In this document: in pieces, positions 16,792 to 24,886 of the stretch
How the letters are laid out: each line of letters starts with the position of its first letter
How positions within the stretch are numbered: the first letter of the stretch is position 1
Source of the DNA: Paenibacillus wynnii
GTDB lineage: Bacteria > Bacillota > Bacilli > Paenibacillales > Paenibacillaceae
Assembly (NCBI RefSeq): GCF_030812855.1
Contig: NZ_JAUSTK010000024.1
Coordinates: forward strand, 1-64,000
Length of the DNA stretch: 64,000 nt
Direction of reading: 5' to 3'
Position numbers and translations under genes: made by a program
Notes under the pieces: generated by a model
The model's input: only the letters and a program-made list of their open reading frames with translations
The model's database searches: none
Told to the model about the DNA's origin: nothing

Positions 16792-16847
16792 TTCCGATGA
16801 TTATTATCGGAAAAAGTATTGACGGAGATAACATGACAGTGTACTAT
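16792..16847 (+). promoter_or_regulatory. Promoter of the amino acid transporter operon with upstream inverted repeat
   Basis: TTGACG (16819-16824), 17 bases, then TACTAT (16842-16847) is a good sigma-A promoter. Six bases upstream of the -35 lies TTCCGAT-N7-ATCGGAA (16792-16812), a perfect inverted repeat that could bind a regulator. The binding protein gene starts 58 bases after the -10. Which regulator uses the repeat is unknown. The rest of the stretch 16527-16791 holds nothing I recognise. Confidence 0.65.
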
Positions 16848-16904
16848 TCAATTTACCGGGTTGTACAACACACATACAGAGAAGGATTAGAGAGGGGATT
16901 TACA

Positions 16905-17744
16905 ATGAAAAAGATTAGTATAATGATTCTATTGGCACTGACCGTGGTATTTGTAGCGGCATGCGGGAATAATGCCAATAACAATACGGCTGCTGAACCA
17001 ACAGCGGCAACGAATGAGGGTACTGCACCTGCTGCTGATCAGAATAGTCTTGAGGCTGTTAAAGCCAGCGGCAAGCTGCGTATCGGTACAGAAGGTACAT
17101 ATGCTCCATTTACCTTCCATGATGCAGCTGGTAAACTTACAGGCTTTGACGTTGAAATTGCTGAGGAAGTTTCCAAGCGTTTGGGTGTGGAACCTGAGTT
17201 TTTCGAAACTCAATGGGACGGAATCTTCGCCGGGATGGATGCTAAACGTTTCGATGTTATCTTTAATGAAGTTTCTATTACGGATGAACGCAAAGCTAAA
17301 TATGACTTCTCCGAATCTTACATCGTTTCCAAAGCCGTGCTGATTGTTAGCGAAGATAATGAAGACATTAAGTCCTTTGCGGACCTGAAGGGTAAGAAGG
17401 CTGGCCAATCACTAACCAGTAACCTTTCCAAGATTGCAACTGACAATGGTGCTGAGATCGTAGGTACTGAAGGTTTCAATCAGGCAATTGACCTACTGAC
17501 CTCTGGACGTATTGATGCAACAGTAAACGACGGATTGTCTTACCTGGACTTGAAAAAGCAAAAGCCGGATGTAAAAATTAAAGTGGTAGATGAAATCGCT
17601 GAAGGTTCACAAAGTGCAGCTGTCTTCTTGAAGGGTAATGACGAATTAGTCAAAGCCGTGAGTGATGCCATCACTGAAATGAAGAGCGACGGAACATACC
17701 TGAAAATTTCCGAGAAATATTTTGGAGCTGACGTTTCCAAATAA
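16905..17744 (+). CDS. Amino acid (cystine-type) ABC transporter binding lipoprotein
   Basis: A family 3 solute-binding protein of 279 residues. The signal ends VFVAAC, with the lipidated cysteine at about residue 20, followed by an Asn/Thr/Ala linker. LRIGTEGTYAPFTFHD is the classic family opening; FDVIFNEVSITDERKAKYDF and AINDGLSYLDL-like blocks follow. It most resembles TcyA (YckK) of Bacillus, a cystine binder, but polar amino acid specificity cannot be fixed. ATG 16905 has AGAGGGG upstream; the open frame before it is not coding. First of three operon genes. Confidence 0.85.
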   Translation: MKKISIMILLALTVVFVAACGNNANNNTAAEPTAATNEGTAPAADQNSLEAVKASGKLRIGTEGTYAPFTFHDAAGKLTGFDVEIAEEVSKRLGVEPEFFETQWDGIFAGMDAKRFDVIFNEVSITDERKAKYDFSESYIVSKAVLIVSEDNEDIKSFADLKGKKAGQSLTSNLSKIATDNGAEIVGTEGFNQAIDLLTSGRIDATVNDGLSYLDLKKQKPDVKIKVVDEIAEGSQSAAVFLKGNDELVKAVSDAITEMKSDGTYLKISEKYFGADVSK

Positions 17745-17771
17745 TTCATGCCAAAAAAGGATGTCTGAATA

Positions 17772-18440
17772 ATGGATGACCGTAAAATACAGATATTAAT
17801 CGATACATTGCTACCCCTGCTAAAAGCCGGGGTGGCTTTTACAATTCCACTCACTCTCGTTTCATTTGCAATTGGATTATTGCTAGCTGTATTAACTGCA
17901 CTGGTTCGCCTTTCCTCTTGGAGAATTCCGAAACTGATTGCCGGTTTCTATGTATGGGTCATTCGAGGAACCCCCTTATTGGTTCAGCTATTTATTATTT
18001 TTTATGGTTTACCTGCCGTTGGAATAATACTGCAACCATTTACTGCGGCCGTAATTGGATTCTCGCTTAGTGTAGGAGCCTATTCATCAGAAATAGTACG
18101 TGCTGCTATAATTTCCATACATAAAGGCCAATGGGAAGCTGCCTTTTCGGTTGGCATGACCCGTGGACAGGCATTGCGTCGCGTTATCCTGCCACAAGCT
18201 ACGCGAGTATCCATTCCGCCTCTCGCCAACTCCTTTATTAGTCTGGTTAAGGACACCTCGCTTGCAGCAACCATCACTTATGTAGAAATGTTCAGAACTT
18301 CACAGCAGGTTGTCGCAACGACCTATGAACCACTTCTGATATACAGTGAAGTGGGAGTAATCTACCTGCTATTCAGCACCGTTCTGTCCACTCTGCAAAA
18401 CTACCTGGAGAAGCGGTTTGACCGATACTCTGCGAGTTAA
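17772..18440 (+). CDS. Amino acid ABC transporter permease (TcyB/HisM type)
   Basis: A 222-residue permease of the His/Glu/Gln family with about five membrane helices. The opening LKAGVAFTIPLTLVSFAIGL and the blocks WVIRGTPLLVQLFIIFYGLP and GAYSSEIVRAAIISI are diagnostic. The ATPase-docking EAA motif is QWEAAFSVGMTRGQALRRVI. It lies 27 bases after the binding-protein gene and 14 bases before the ATPase gene. Confidence 0.92.
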   Translation: MDDRKIQILIDTLLPLLKAGVAFTIPLTLVSFAIGLLLAVLTALVRLSSWRIPKLIAGFYVWVIRGTPLLVQLFIIFYGLPAVGIILQPFTAAVIGFSLSVGAYSSEIVRAAIISIHKGQWEAAFSVGMTRGQALRRVILPQATRVSIPPLANSFISLVKDTSLAATITYVEMFRTSQQVVATTYEPLLIYSEVGVIYLLFSTVLSTLQNYLEKRFDRYSAS

Positions 18441-18454
18441 AGGAGAAGATAAAC

Positions 18455-19207
18455 TTGATTGAGATACATGATTTGCATAAATCATTTGGATCCCTTGAGG
18501 TATTGAAAGGTATTAATCTGAAGCTTGAGCATGGCAAGGTACTTGTTATTATTGGTCCTTCTGGTTCCGGTAAAACCACTTTGCTGCGCTGTTTCAACTT
18601 GCTGGAGGTTCCCAACCGGGGGAGTATTGTCCTCGGGGATACGAAGCTCGATTTTACAAATGTTAAAAAGGTTCCACAAAAAAGTGTTTTGGAGCTGCGC
18701 AGAAAAACAGGGATGGTCTTTCAATCCTACAACCTATTCCCACATATGACCGTACTCGGCAACGTTATGGAGGGACAGATCACAGTCCAGAAGTTGCCTA
18801 AAGAGGATGCACGGAAACGCGCTCTGGCATTGCTGGAGAAGGTAGGGCTTTCTGAAAAAGCAGATTCATATCCGCATCAGTTGTCAGGCGGACAGCAGCA
18901 GCGGGTAGGTATTGCCCGAGCGATGGCTGTTGAACCGGAGGTACTGCTGTTCGATGAGCCTACATCAGCCCTTGATCCTGAATTGGTCGGTGAAGTGCTG
19001 AAGGTTATTAAGCAGCTGGCTGCTGAAGGGATGACTATGGTTATCGTCACCCATGAGATGAAGTTTGCTGCGGATGTCGCCGATACGATTATCCTGATGG
19101 ATAATGGTCATATCTTGGAGCAAGGAACTCCTCAGGAAGTATTGGTACATCCAAAAAGCCCTCGCGCTCTGCAGTTTCTAAACAGACTAAGCGGTGAAGC
19201 TGAATAA
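18455..19207 (+). CDS. Amino acid ABC transporter ATPase (TcyC/GlnQ type)
   Basis: A 250-residue polar amino acid ATPase. Walker A IIGPSGSGKTTLLRC, Q-loop MVFQSYNLFPHMT, signature LSGGQQQRVGIARAMA, Walker B VLLFDEPTSALDPE and switch VTHEMKFA are all present. GAGAAG precedes the TTG start at 18455. It completes a tcyABC-like importer; the operon ends at the terminator at 19231. Confidence 0.93.
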   Translation: MIEIHDLHKSFGSLEVLKGINLKLEHGKVLVIIGPSGSGKTTLLRCFNLLEVPNRGSIVLGDTKLDFTNVKKVPQKSVLELRRKTGMVFQSYNLFPHMTVLGNVMEGQITVQKLPKEDARKRALALLEKVGLSEKADSYPHQLSGGQQQRVGIARAMAVEPEVLLFDEPTSALDPELVGEVLKVIKQLAAEGMTMVIVTHEMKFAADVADTIILMDNGHILEQGTPQEVLVHPKSPRALQFLNRLSGEAE

Positions 19208-19230
19208 ACTTTATCTTTTAGTTAATAATG

Positions 19231-19276
19231 AAAAAACTCCGAGAGCCACTTTTACCCGTGGTCTTCGGAGTTTTTA
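19231..19276 (+). terminator. Bidirectional terminator
   Basis: AAAAAACTCCGA-GA-GCCAC pairs with GTGG-TC-TTCGGAGTTTTT around a short loop, with A and U runs on the two sides. It lies between the transporter operon and the convergent SLH gene and can serve both strands. Confidence 0.85.
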
Positions 19277-19297
19277 CTATCTGTAGTACTACGGCTA

Positions 19298-19966
19298 TTA
19301 TTGCACCGGAGCGGGATGAGCTTTTAAATATTCAAGGGCGTTGTACAACATTATAGCAGCTTCGGCACGGGTAAGCTCACTTTTCGGGTTAAACTTCCTG
19401 TTGGCATCCAAGGTACTAATATTGTATTTCAAAGAACGCTGAACACTTCCTTGATACGAAGGATCTAATTGACTATCGTCTGAGATTTCAACTGGCACGA
19501 TATTGATCATAGGCAGATTTCCAGCTTTTTCAACACCTTGTACTAATAATGCAGTGAAAAGCTCCTTGGTCATGGTCTTGGACGGATCAATATCTTTAGG
19601 AATGTCTACACCATTGTAGTGAGCATTAATGAAAGCCTCGGCATACCACGCATTGTCTTTTACTTTTTTGAAGATCTCGCTCGCTATCGGGGCTTTGTTG
19701 AAATCTATGGCTGCCAGGCTTAATTGAAGTCCGCCTGAGATGAATTGAATTCCTTGGCCTGCGGTCATTAGATTCTTGGGTAGAAACTGTGTATTCGTTA
19801 CCCCCTTGATTAATCCCTGATCCTTCAGAGAAATGATTTTTTCGGTTCCAGTAACATTACCGAGATCGTTGAAGCTGCCACCAGCGGCGGAGATTTGGCC
19901 TCCAAGTGTGAAGGAGAGAATCGATAAGGTTGTTATCGCTGTTACTGCACTTTTTTTAATGTTCAT
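19298..19966 (-). CDS. Secreted S-layer-homology domain protein
   Basis: The 222-residue precursor has a Sec signal (MNIKKSAVTAITTLSILSF then AAG near residue 29). The mature part has an SLH-like first repeat (FNDLGN, IISLKDQGLIKGVTNTQFLP) and a C-terminal SLH end NRKFNPKSELTRAEAAIMLY. SLH domains bind pyruvylated secondary cell-wall polymer, so the protein should be on the cell surface. It is short for the family and has no added enzyme domain. GAGGTGA precedes its ATG. It is divergent from fur. Confidence 0.8.
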   Translation of the reverse strand: MNIKKSAVTAITTLSILSFTLGGQISAAGGSFNDLGNVTGTEKIISLKDQGLIKGVTNTQFLPKNLMTAGQGIQFISGGLQLSLAAIDFNKAPIASEIFKKVKDNAWYAEAFINAHYNGVDIPKDIDPSKTMTKELFTALLVQGVEKAGNLPMINIVPVEISDDSQLDPSYQGSVQRSLKYNISTLDANRKFNPKSELTRAEAAIMLYNALEYLKAHPAPVQ

Positions 19967-20146
19967 ATCTTATTCACCTCATAGTAGGATTGGGCACGTT
20001 AAGATGGCCTCTATTTTCTTCTTTAACGAAGTTGTAAGGACTAATGTTGCAGGTAGGCAGCCTCTTTTCATTTGGGTGTTATTTTGTTATGCTTATTTCG
20101 TAACGATTACTAATTATCACTGGATACAAGAAGGCAGGAGATGCTT

Positions 20147-20620
20147 ATGAATCCCATAGAACATATAGCTCAACAGTTTGCAGCACAAAACTATAAATTA
20201 ACATCACAACGAGAAGCTATTGTTCAGGTATTGCTGGACAATGAGAAGGACCATTTAAGTGTGGAAGAAGTCTATATGATCGTCAAACATAGCTATCCTC
20301 ATCTTGGATTGGCAACAGTGTATCGAACATTGGAACTGTTAACGGAGCTTCATATCGTTGAGAAAATGAACTTTGGCGACGGAGTTGCGCGATATGACTT
20401 GCGTGGTGATGAGCAGGCTCATATGCATCATCATTTGATTTGTAATGTATGCGGGAAGCTGGAAGAGATTAAAGATGATTGGTTGGTGGATTTGGAGAGC
20501 CGTCTGGAGCGGGAATACGGGTTCACGGTGACGGATCACCGTTTGGATTTCAAAGGCTCGTATAACTCCTGTAAATCAACGGGCTGTAAAAAGGATAAGG
20601 AATGCAAGGCAGTATCTTAA
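20147..20620 (+). CDS. fur: Ferric uptake regulator Fur
   Basis: The 157-residue protein reads like Bacillus Fur: YKLTSQREAIVQVLLDN and GLATVYRTLELLTELHIVEK (winged helix with recognition helix), FGDGVARYDL, then AHMHHHLICNVCG with the His cluster and a CxxC (HLICNVCG), and a second pair in SCKSTGC. TVYRTLELL and the dimer region fit Fur rather than PerR or Zur. I chose ATG 20147, six bases after AAGGCAGGAG; ATG 20141 abuts that site. A perfect Fur box is found elsewhere in the window at 29409. Confidence 0.88.
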   Translation: MNPIEHIAQQFAAQNYKLTSQREAIVQVLLDNEKDHLSVEEVYMIVKHSYPHLGLATVYRTLELLTELHIVEKMNFGDGVARYDLRGDEQAHMHHHLICNVCGKLEEIKDDWLVDLESRLEREYGFTVTDHRLDFKGSYNSCKSTGCKKDKECKAVS

Positions 20621-20650
20621 GCAGCGGAGTTGTAACCTAGAGTCGTATAT

Positions 20651-20687
20651 AAAAAGGGTGACACGTGAATTCCGTGTCACCCTTTTT
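20651..20687 (+). terminator. Strong bidirectional terminator
   Basis: AAAAAGGGTGACACG (20651-20665) pairs perfectly with CGTGTCACCCTTTTT (20673-20687) over 15 bp with a 7-base loop. It ends fur and the convergent AIM24-family gene. Confidence 0.93.
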
Positions 20688-20706
20688 AGCCTTATGTTAC
20701 AGTAAC

Positions 20707-21387
20707 TTAGCTTCGAGTAGGCACAAATGATCTGATCCATGTTCCGAAGTTGCCTGGGTTACGGCTTTGTACCAGTACAACACCTTCACCGCGGAAGCGG
20801 CAGACAATGGCCTCACCGCTAGTTAAACTGTTCAGCCAGCCTGAGGCTGCCTTTTCAATTTTGTAATCCATATAATCCGGCCACGCTACAAGATGTCCAT
20901 TATCAATAATCATTTCTTCTCCAGCTTCCAGGTTGATCGCATGAATGGCTCCGAAGGAGGAGAGGAAGACTGTGCCGCTGCCGCTGATCTCCACGATGAA
21001 GAATCCTTCGCCGGATAGGAAACCTCTGGCCAAATTCTGCATCTTGGTATTTACCTGAATCCCCTGAGTACCCGCGAGAAATCCATCTTTTTGAACATAA
21101 AGCTTATAAGATCCGTCTAATTCAACTGCCTGAACATCCCCCAATGATCCCGGCGACAGCAGCACTTCACTTGATCCTCGCGTAGCCGTAAGTTCCTGGA
21201 AGAAAAACTTTTCTCCACTGAGCATTCTGCCAAGTCCCCGCATTAAACCGCCATCCACTGTACCCCTTAATTCAACATTAGGTGACATAGCCACCATAGC
21301 GCCCATTTCGGCTTTGATGCTTTCACCAGAGTTCAATTTCACCTTCAGCATGGCAAAGGCACCTTCATACAAAACTTCATATTGCAT
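20707..21387 (-). CDS. AIM24/TIGR00266 family protein
   Basis: A 226-residue beta-rich protein of the AIM24 (TIGR00266) family, with YEVLYEGAFAMLKVKLNSGE at its N-terminus, EMGAMVAMSPNVEL, GGLMRGLGRMLSGEKFF and GEGFFIVEISGSGTVFL in the middle, and GEAIVCRFRGEGVVLVQSRN at the end. The fold is a tryptophan-RNA-binding attenuator-like trimer; the cellular role is not established. GGAGGAAAAAAC precedes the ATG. It stands alone between two terminators/promoter regions. Confidence 0.88.
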   Translation of the reverse strand: MQYEVLYEGAFAMLKVKLNSGESIKAEMGAMVAMSPNVELRGTVDGGLMRGLGRMLSGEKFFFQELTATRGSSEVLLSPGSLGDVQAVELDGSYKLYVQKDGFLAGTQGIQVNTKMQNLARGFLSGEGFFIVEISGSGTVFLSSFGAIHAINLEAGEEMIIDNGHLVAWPDYMDYKIEKAASGWLNSLTSGEAIVCRFRGEGVVLVQSRNPGNFGTWIRSFVPTRS

Positions 21388-21598
21388 GTTTTTTCCTCCG
21401 AATCTATTTTTAGAAAGATAGGATTATCATTTAATGTAAGTATACTGGATTCATAGCCTAGCAGATAGTATGTCTAGTTTCAGATGTTTGGGGAGTAAAT
21501 GGTGTCTTTTTACTGGCTGTGGGAACCTCTTTTTTATGTTAAGATGAGAGTAGATCGACTGAAAGAAAAACCTACATTTGAATAGGAGAGTGAAATTA

Positions 21599-21862
21599 AT
21601 GGCACGTACAAAAACAAAGAAAGTTCTACTAAAAGCCGAGCGGTCCGGAACTTGGTGCTCAGCGAACAATCGAAGATCCAATGGAGATTATGGTGCGATA
21701 TCACAGCATGTCCGTATTACACCGAGTAAGAAGCAGCAACTGAATAAGATTAAACACAAGGAGCGAATCACGTATGATGGCGCTCCTTTTTTGTGGGGAT
21801 TTTTTGACTTGCGTTGCTATTTATATCCTCTCTCTGCTGAATACTCGAAATTCCTTGGGTGA
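21599..21862 (+). CDS. Small basic protein of uncertain 3' end
   Basis: ATG 21599 follows AATAGGAGAG. The first 60 residues are very basic (MARTKTKKVLLKAERSG, later ITPSKKQQLNKIKHKER) and look like a small nucleic-acid-binding or spore-type protein. The frame then reads through a terminator hairpin (21758-21792) and into the 3' end of the convergent AraC gene, giving a hydrophobic, unrelated tail. The real end may have been lost by a frameshift shortly before the hairpin. I do not recognise a named family. Confidence 0.5.
   Translation: MARTKTKKVLLKAERSGTWCSANNRRSNGDYGAISQHVRITPSKKQQLNKIKHKERITYDGAPFLWGFFDLRCYLYPLSAEYSKFLG
21758..21792 (+). terminator. Terminator inside the small ORF's 3' part
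   Basis: AAGGAGCG (21758-21765) pairs with CGCTCC followed by TTTTTT (21781-21792). It is a typical plus-strand intrinsic terminator but lies before the stop codon of the small basic ORF, 29 bases from the end of the convergent AraC gene. Confidence 0.75.
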
Positions 21863-22639
21863 CATGCCAAATCGATTCCGGAATATCCGGTGAAAATAGG
21901 TGTAATTGGCAAAACCGCAAGTCTCTGCTACATGCTCGAGGGGCATTGGGCTGAAAGTAATTCGTTCTCTGGCCATTTCAAGCCGTACATCATTTACGTA
22001 TTTGACAATACTGGTTCCGAAGGAATCTTTAAAAAGGTGAACCGCTCTCGAGACGGAAATATCCACATGGGCAGCCACATCCTCCAAACGGAATGGAAAA
22101 GCAGCGTGCTCCTCAACATATTGCTTCATCCGCGATGCCAAATAGCTTTTGGGAGATATCGCCGGTTTATCGGATATGATTCGATCAATTTCCATACATA
22201 GTATTTGCAGGTAACATCCTGAAATTTCGGGAGAGAAGTCGGATAATCTCCGCTGCTCAAGCACAAGCTGACGGAATAGGCCTAAAAACCCGTCACTCAG
22301 AGGTATGCTAATGCGAGATGGGCGTGAGGTACGGCTCCACCACTCTTCCACCCATTCACCTCCGCAAAAGATGTGATAATCACCACTTTCGATACGGGGT
22401 TTGCCTACAGGGTAGCTTTCCTTATCAATAATTAAATAATACGGATCGTTAGGGGCAAACAGCATAAGATCTCCGCTTTCAACGGGAGAAATAACTCCAT
22501 CAATCAAAGCTCTGCTTCGCCCTTCCGTCTGAAGACGGAGGAGATAGTTTTTAATTCCTTCACTCTGTGACATATGAAATGGCTTGCGGTGAAAGGAAAA
22601 TCCGGCAGACAAAACATGACAGGCAGCTGCTTGTGACAT
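21821..22639 (-). CDS. AraC-family transcriptional regulator
   Basis: The 272-residue protein has an N-terminal cupin-type ligand domain (about residues 10-150) and a C-terminal double helix-turn-helix: FRLEDVAAHVDISVSRAVHLF (about 182-202) and LEHVAETCGFANYTYFHRIF with the FGMSPKEFR ending. AGGAGGAACC precedes ATG 22639. It is divergent from a cluster of sugar dehydrogenases and isomerases, so it is probably their local regulator, sensing a sugar or sugar alcohol. Paired direct repeats in both control regions of that cluster fit AraC-type binding. Confidence 0.9.
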   Translation of the reverse strand: MSQAAACHVLSAGFSFHRKPFHMSQSEGIKNYLLRLQTEGRSRALIDGVISPVESGDLMLFAPNDPYYLIIDKESYPVGKPRIESGDYHIFCGGEWVEEWWSRTSRPSRISIPLSDGFLGLFRQLVLEQRRLSDFSPEISGCYLQILCMEIDRIISDKPAISPKSYLASRMKQYVEEHAAFPFRLEDVAAHVDISVSRAVHLFKDSFGTSIVKYVNDVRLEMARERITFSPMPLEHVAETCGFANYTYFHRIFRNRFGMSPKEFRVFSRERI

Positions 22640-22671
22640 GGTTCCTCCTAGGTTTTTAAAATAATAGCCAA

Positions 22672-22734
22672 ATTGTTCATGTATGTATCATATTATTCAT
22701 TTTATTATATGTTCATTAAGATTACCATGTAAAT
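22672..22734 (+). promoter_or_regulatory. Control region A, copy of a 63-base regulatory module
   Basis: ATTGTTCAT (22672-22680) and ATTATTCAT (22692-22700) are direct repeats with a 20-base period, two helical turns, as is usual for AraC-type half-sites. The module ends ATTACCATGTAAAT (22721-22734), which may include the promoter. It aligns without gaps to 23980-24042. It lies between the AraC gene and the first dehydrogenase gene. Confidence 0.75.
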
Positions 22735-22835
22735 AGCTTCTAAAGTAGCACTTCAGCCAAATTGGTCTATTCGGAAGCATTCTCTCCATAAATTGTAACC
22801 TTTAAAATAAACCAGAAAAAGGATGAGTCGACTCC

Positions 22836-23942
22836 ATGAAAACTACAAAAAAATCGGTAGTCATTATTGGATATGGCGGTATGGGAAGTTATCACGGTAA
22901 GTTGATCCAAGGCAATGAAAGACTGGAAGTAGTGGGTGCGTATGACGTTATTTCGGAACGCCAAGCGGCTGCTACGGAGGACGGTTACCACGCTTATGAG
23001 AGTTATGAGGCTGTGTTGAATGATCCTAAAGTTGATGTGCTAGTCATTGCCACACCAAATGATATCCACAAAGATCTTGCTATTCGTGCAATGAGAGCTG
23101 GAAAGCACATCGTTTGCGAGAAGCCGGTGACCCTATGCAGAGCGGATTTCGAAGAAATGATGTCTGTAGCTGATGAGACGGGTCGCGTATTAATGGTCCA
23201 TCAGAACAGACGTTGGGATGAGGATTTCCTAATTATCAAAAGCTTGTACGATCAACACACAATCGGTGATCTGTTCCAGATCGAATCCCGAGTACACGGA
23301 GCTAATGGTATTCCGGGTGACTGGCGTCGTATAGAGGCCTACGGGGGAGGTATGCTTTTGGACTGGGGTGTACATTTATTAGATCAGTTAATCGTCATGA
23401 TCGATAGCAAAATCACCAGTGTAACCGGTCGTTTAAGCTTTATTTTAGGCGATGAGGTTGATGATGGGTTCGAGGCATTTCTGCAATTTGAGAACGGTGT
23501 AACGGCTGTTGTTGAGGTGGGAACCACGAATTTCATTACGCTTCCACGATGGTATGTTAAAGGTCTTGAGGGTTCTGCTATCATTGAAGATTGGTCTTTA
23601 AAAGGTAGAATGGTGATGAGAAACAATGAGGTCGAGAGAATCGAGCCGAAACCTATTCAAGCAGGTGTAGGATTAACCAAAACGATGGCTCCTCCTTCTG
23701 AAGGGTCGACAATCACGGAAGCATTGCCTGCAGCTTATGAACACCCATCCAGTTTCTATGATAACTTCGCTGCAGTCATACAAGGATCAGCAGAACCTAT
23801 TGTCAAGAATGCAGAAGTGTTACGGGTATTAAACCTAATTGAGGCTGTATTTGAAGCCGGCCGAACTCGTGAAGTCGTAAAAGATTTTGATATTTATGAA
23901 TCAAAACCCGAAAGTGCGGTTCCTTCATTTCCTGTATGTTAA
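22836..23942 (+). CDS. Gfo/Idh/MocA family oxidoreductase
   Basis: A 368-residue NAD(P)-dependent sugar or cyclitol dehydrogenase. The Rossmann start is SVVIIGYGGMGSYHGKLI, followed by DVLVIATPNDIHKDLA, and EKPVTL carries the conserved EKP lysine. The C-terminal alpha/beta domain has GGGMLLDWGVHLLDQ (the GGG..D.G.H block with the catalytic histidine). The start ATG has weak AAAGGATGAG upstream. Four genes from here to 26969 form a sugar-oxidation/isomerisation cluster; the sugar is unknown. Confidence 0.9.
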   Translation: MKTTKKSVVIIGYGGMGSYHGKLIQGNERLEVVGAYDVISERQAAATEDGYHAYESYEAVLNDPKVDVLVIATPNDIHKDLAIRAMRAGKHIVCEKPVTLCRADFEEMMSVADETGRVLMVHQNRRWDEDFLIIKSLYDQHTIGDLFQIESRVHGANGIPGDWRRIEAYGGGMLLDWGVHLLDQLIVMIDSKITSVTGRLSFILGDEVDDGFEAFLQFENGVTAVVEVGTTNFITLPRWYVKGLEGSAIIEDWSLKGRMVMRNNEVERIEPKPIQAGVGLTKTMAPPSEGSTITEALPAAYEHPSSFYDNFAAVIQGSAEPIVKNAEVLRVLNLIEAVFEAGRTREVVKDFDIYESKPESAVPSFPVC

Positions 23943-23979
23943 TGTAAATTAAAAGTGAGTACTCTGAAAAGATGATCAG

Positions 23980-24042
23980 ATTGTTCATGTTAAAATCATA
24001 TTATTCATTTTATTTTATACGCTTTCATATTACCATGTAAAT
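23980..24042 (+). promoter_or_regulatory. Control region B, second copy of the regulatory module
   Basis: The same 63-base module as at 22672: ATTGTTCAT (23980-23988), ATTATTCAT (24000-24008), TCATTTTATT, and ATTACCATGTAAAT (24029-24042), ungapped and about three-quarters identical, with the AraC-like direct repeats fully kept. It precedes the first isomerase gene, so genes 2-4 of the cluster probably have their own promoter under the same regulator. Confidence 0.75.
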
Positions 24043-24118
24043 TAGGTTAATTTTTTAGTATTTTTAGCTGACAGCTCTTTTGTTCAGGAACCATTACACT
24101 AATTGGAGTGATTGAGTA

Positions 24119-24886
24119 ATGTTGAAGATTGGTTTGCAATTATACACACTTAGAGCAGAGCTTGAGCAGGACTTTGAAGGAACGCTGCGTAAGGTAGCCG
24201 ATATGGGTTACAGTGGCGTGGAATTTTATCATTTCTTCGGACGTAGTGCAGAGGAAGTTAAGCAGTTGTTGGAAGAAACCGGAATGGTTGCTATCGGAGC
24301 ACATCGCCCTTATGATGCCTTGCTGAATGATACGGAGCAAGAAATTTCATTTAACCTTGCTATCGGCAATACGAACTTGATCGTTCCTTACTTGACAGAG
24401 GAACAACGCAATTGGGCGCAGGTCGCTGCCGATTTGAGAACCATTGGGGAAAAAGTAAAAGCACGCGGTGCGGTATTGTCCTACCATAACCATGATTTTG
24501 AATTCACGGAGCACTACGGGGAGGTTACCGCCTTTGATGGTATCTTTGAAGAAGTACCGGCAGATCTGCTACAAGTAGAGATGGATACCTGTTGGGTTTA
24601 TTATGCCGGATTTGACCCGATACAATATATCAACAAATATGCTGGACGGTTACCGATCATTCACTTGAAGGATATGAAGAAGCGTGAGGATGGTTCAGCA
24701 GAAACGGTAGTGTTGGGAGAAGGGGAAGTTAATCTTCCCGATATCTTGGAAGCCGCTGCAGCCGCAGGCGTGGAATGGGCGATCGTTGAACAGGATTATT
24801 GCAGCCGTTCGCCGCTAGAGAGTGTTGCAGACAGCTTGAAATGGGTTAAACAGTACGCACAACAAGGAGGAAAAGTTCATGTCTAA
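24119..24886 (+). CDS. Sugar phosphate isomerase/epimerase (TIM barrel)
   Basis: A 255-residue AP-endonuclease-2-like TIM barrel (PF01261), the fold of IolE, xylose isomerase and 3-ketoglucoside epimerases. LKIGLQLYTLRAELEQDFEG opens the barrel; LSYHNHDFEF and VEMDTCWVYYAGFDP carry the metal-binding H, E and D; IIHLKDMKK and WAIVEQDYC complete it. The stop overlaps the next gene's start by eight bases. Together with the dehydrogenases it fits keto-sugar or inositol-like conversion. Confidence 0.88.
   Translation: MLKIGLQLYTLRAELEQDFEGTLRKVADMGYSGVEFYHFFGRSAEEVKQLLEETGMVAIGAHRPYDALLNDTEQEISFNLAIGNTNLIVPYLTEEQRNWAQVAADLRTIGEKVKARGAVLSYHNHDFEFTEHYGEVTAFDGIFEEVPADLLQVEMDTCWVYYAGFDPIQYINKYAGRLPIIHLKDMKKREDGSAETVVLGEGEVNLPDILEAAAAAGVEWAIVEQDYCSRSPLESVADSLKWVKQYAQQGGKVHV

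Noticed and set aside
16755..16904. N-terminal extension of the amino acid binding lipoprotein
   Set aside because: It covers the promoter and would bury the lipoprotein signal that starts at 16905.
20086..20130. Fur box for fur autoregulation
   Set aside because: AACGATTACTAATTATCACT is only a poor match to the Fur consensus, far weaker than the site at 29409.
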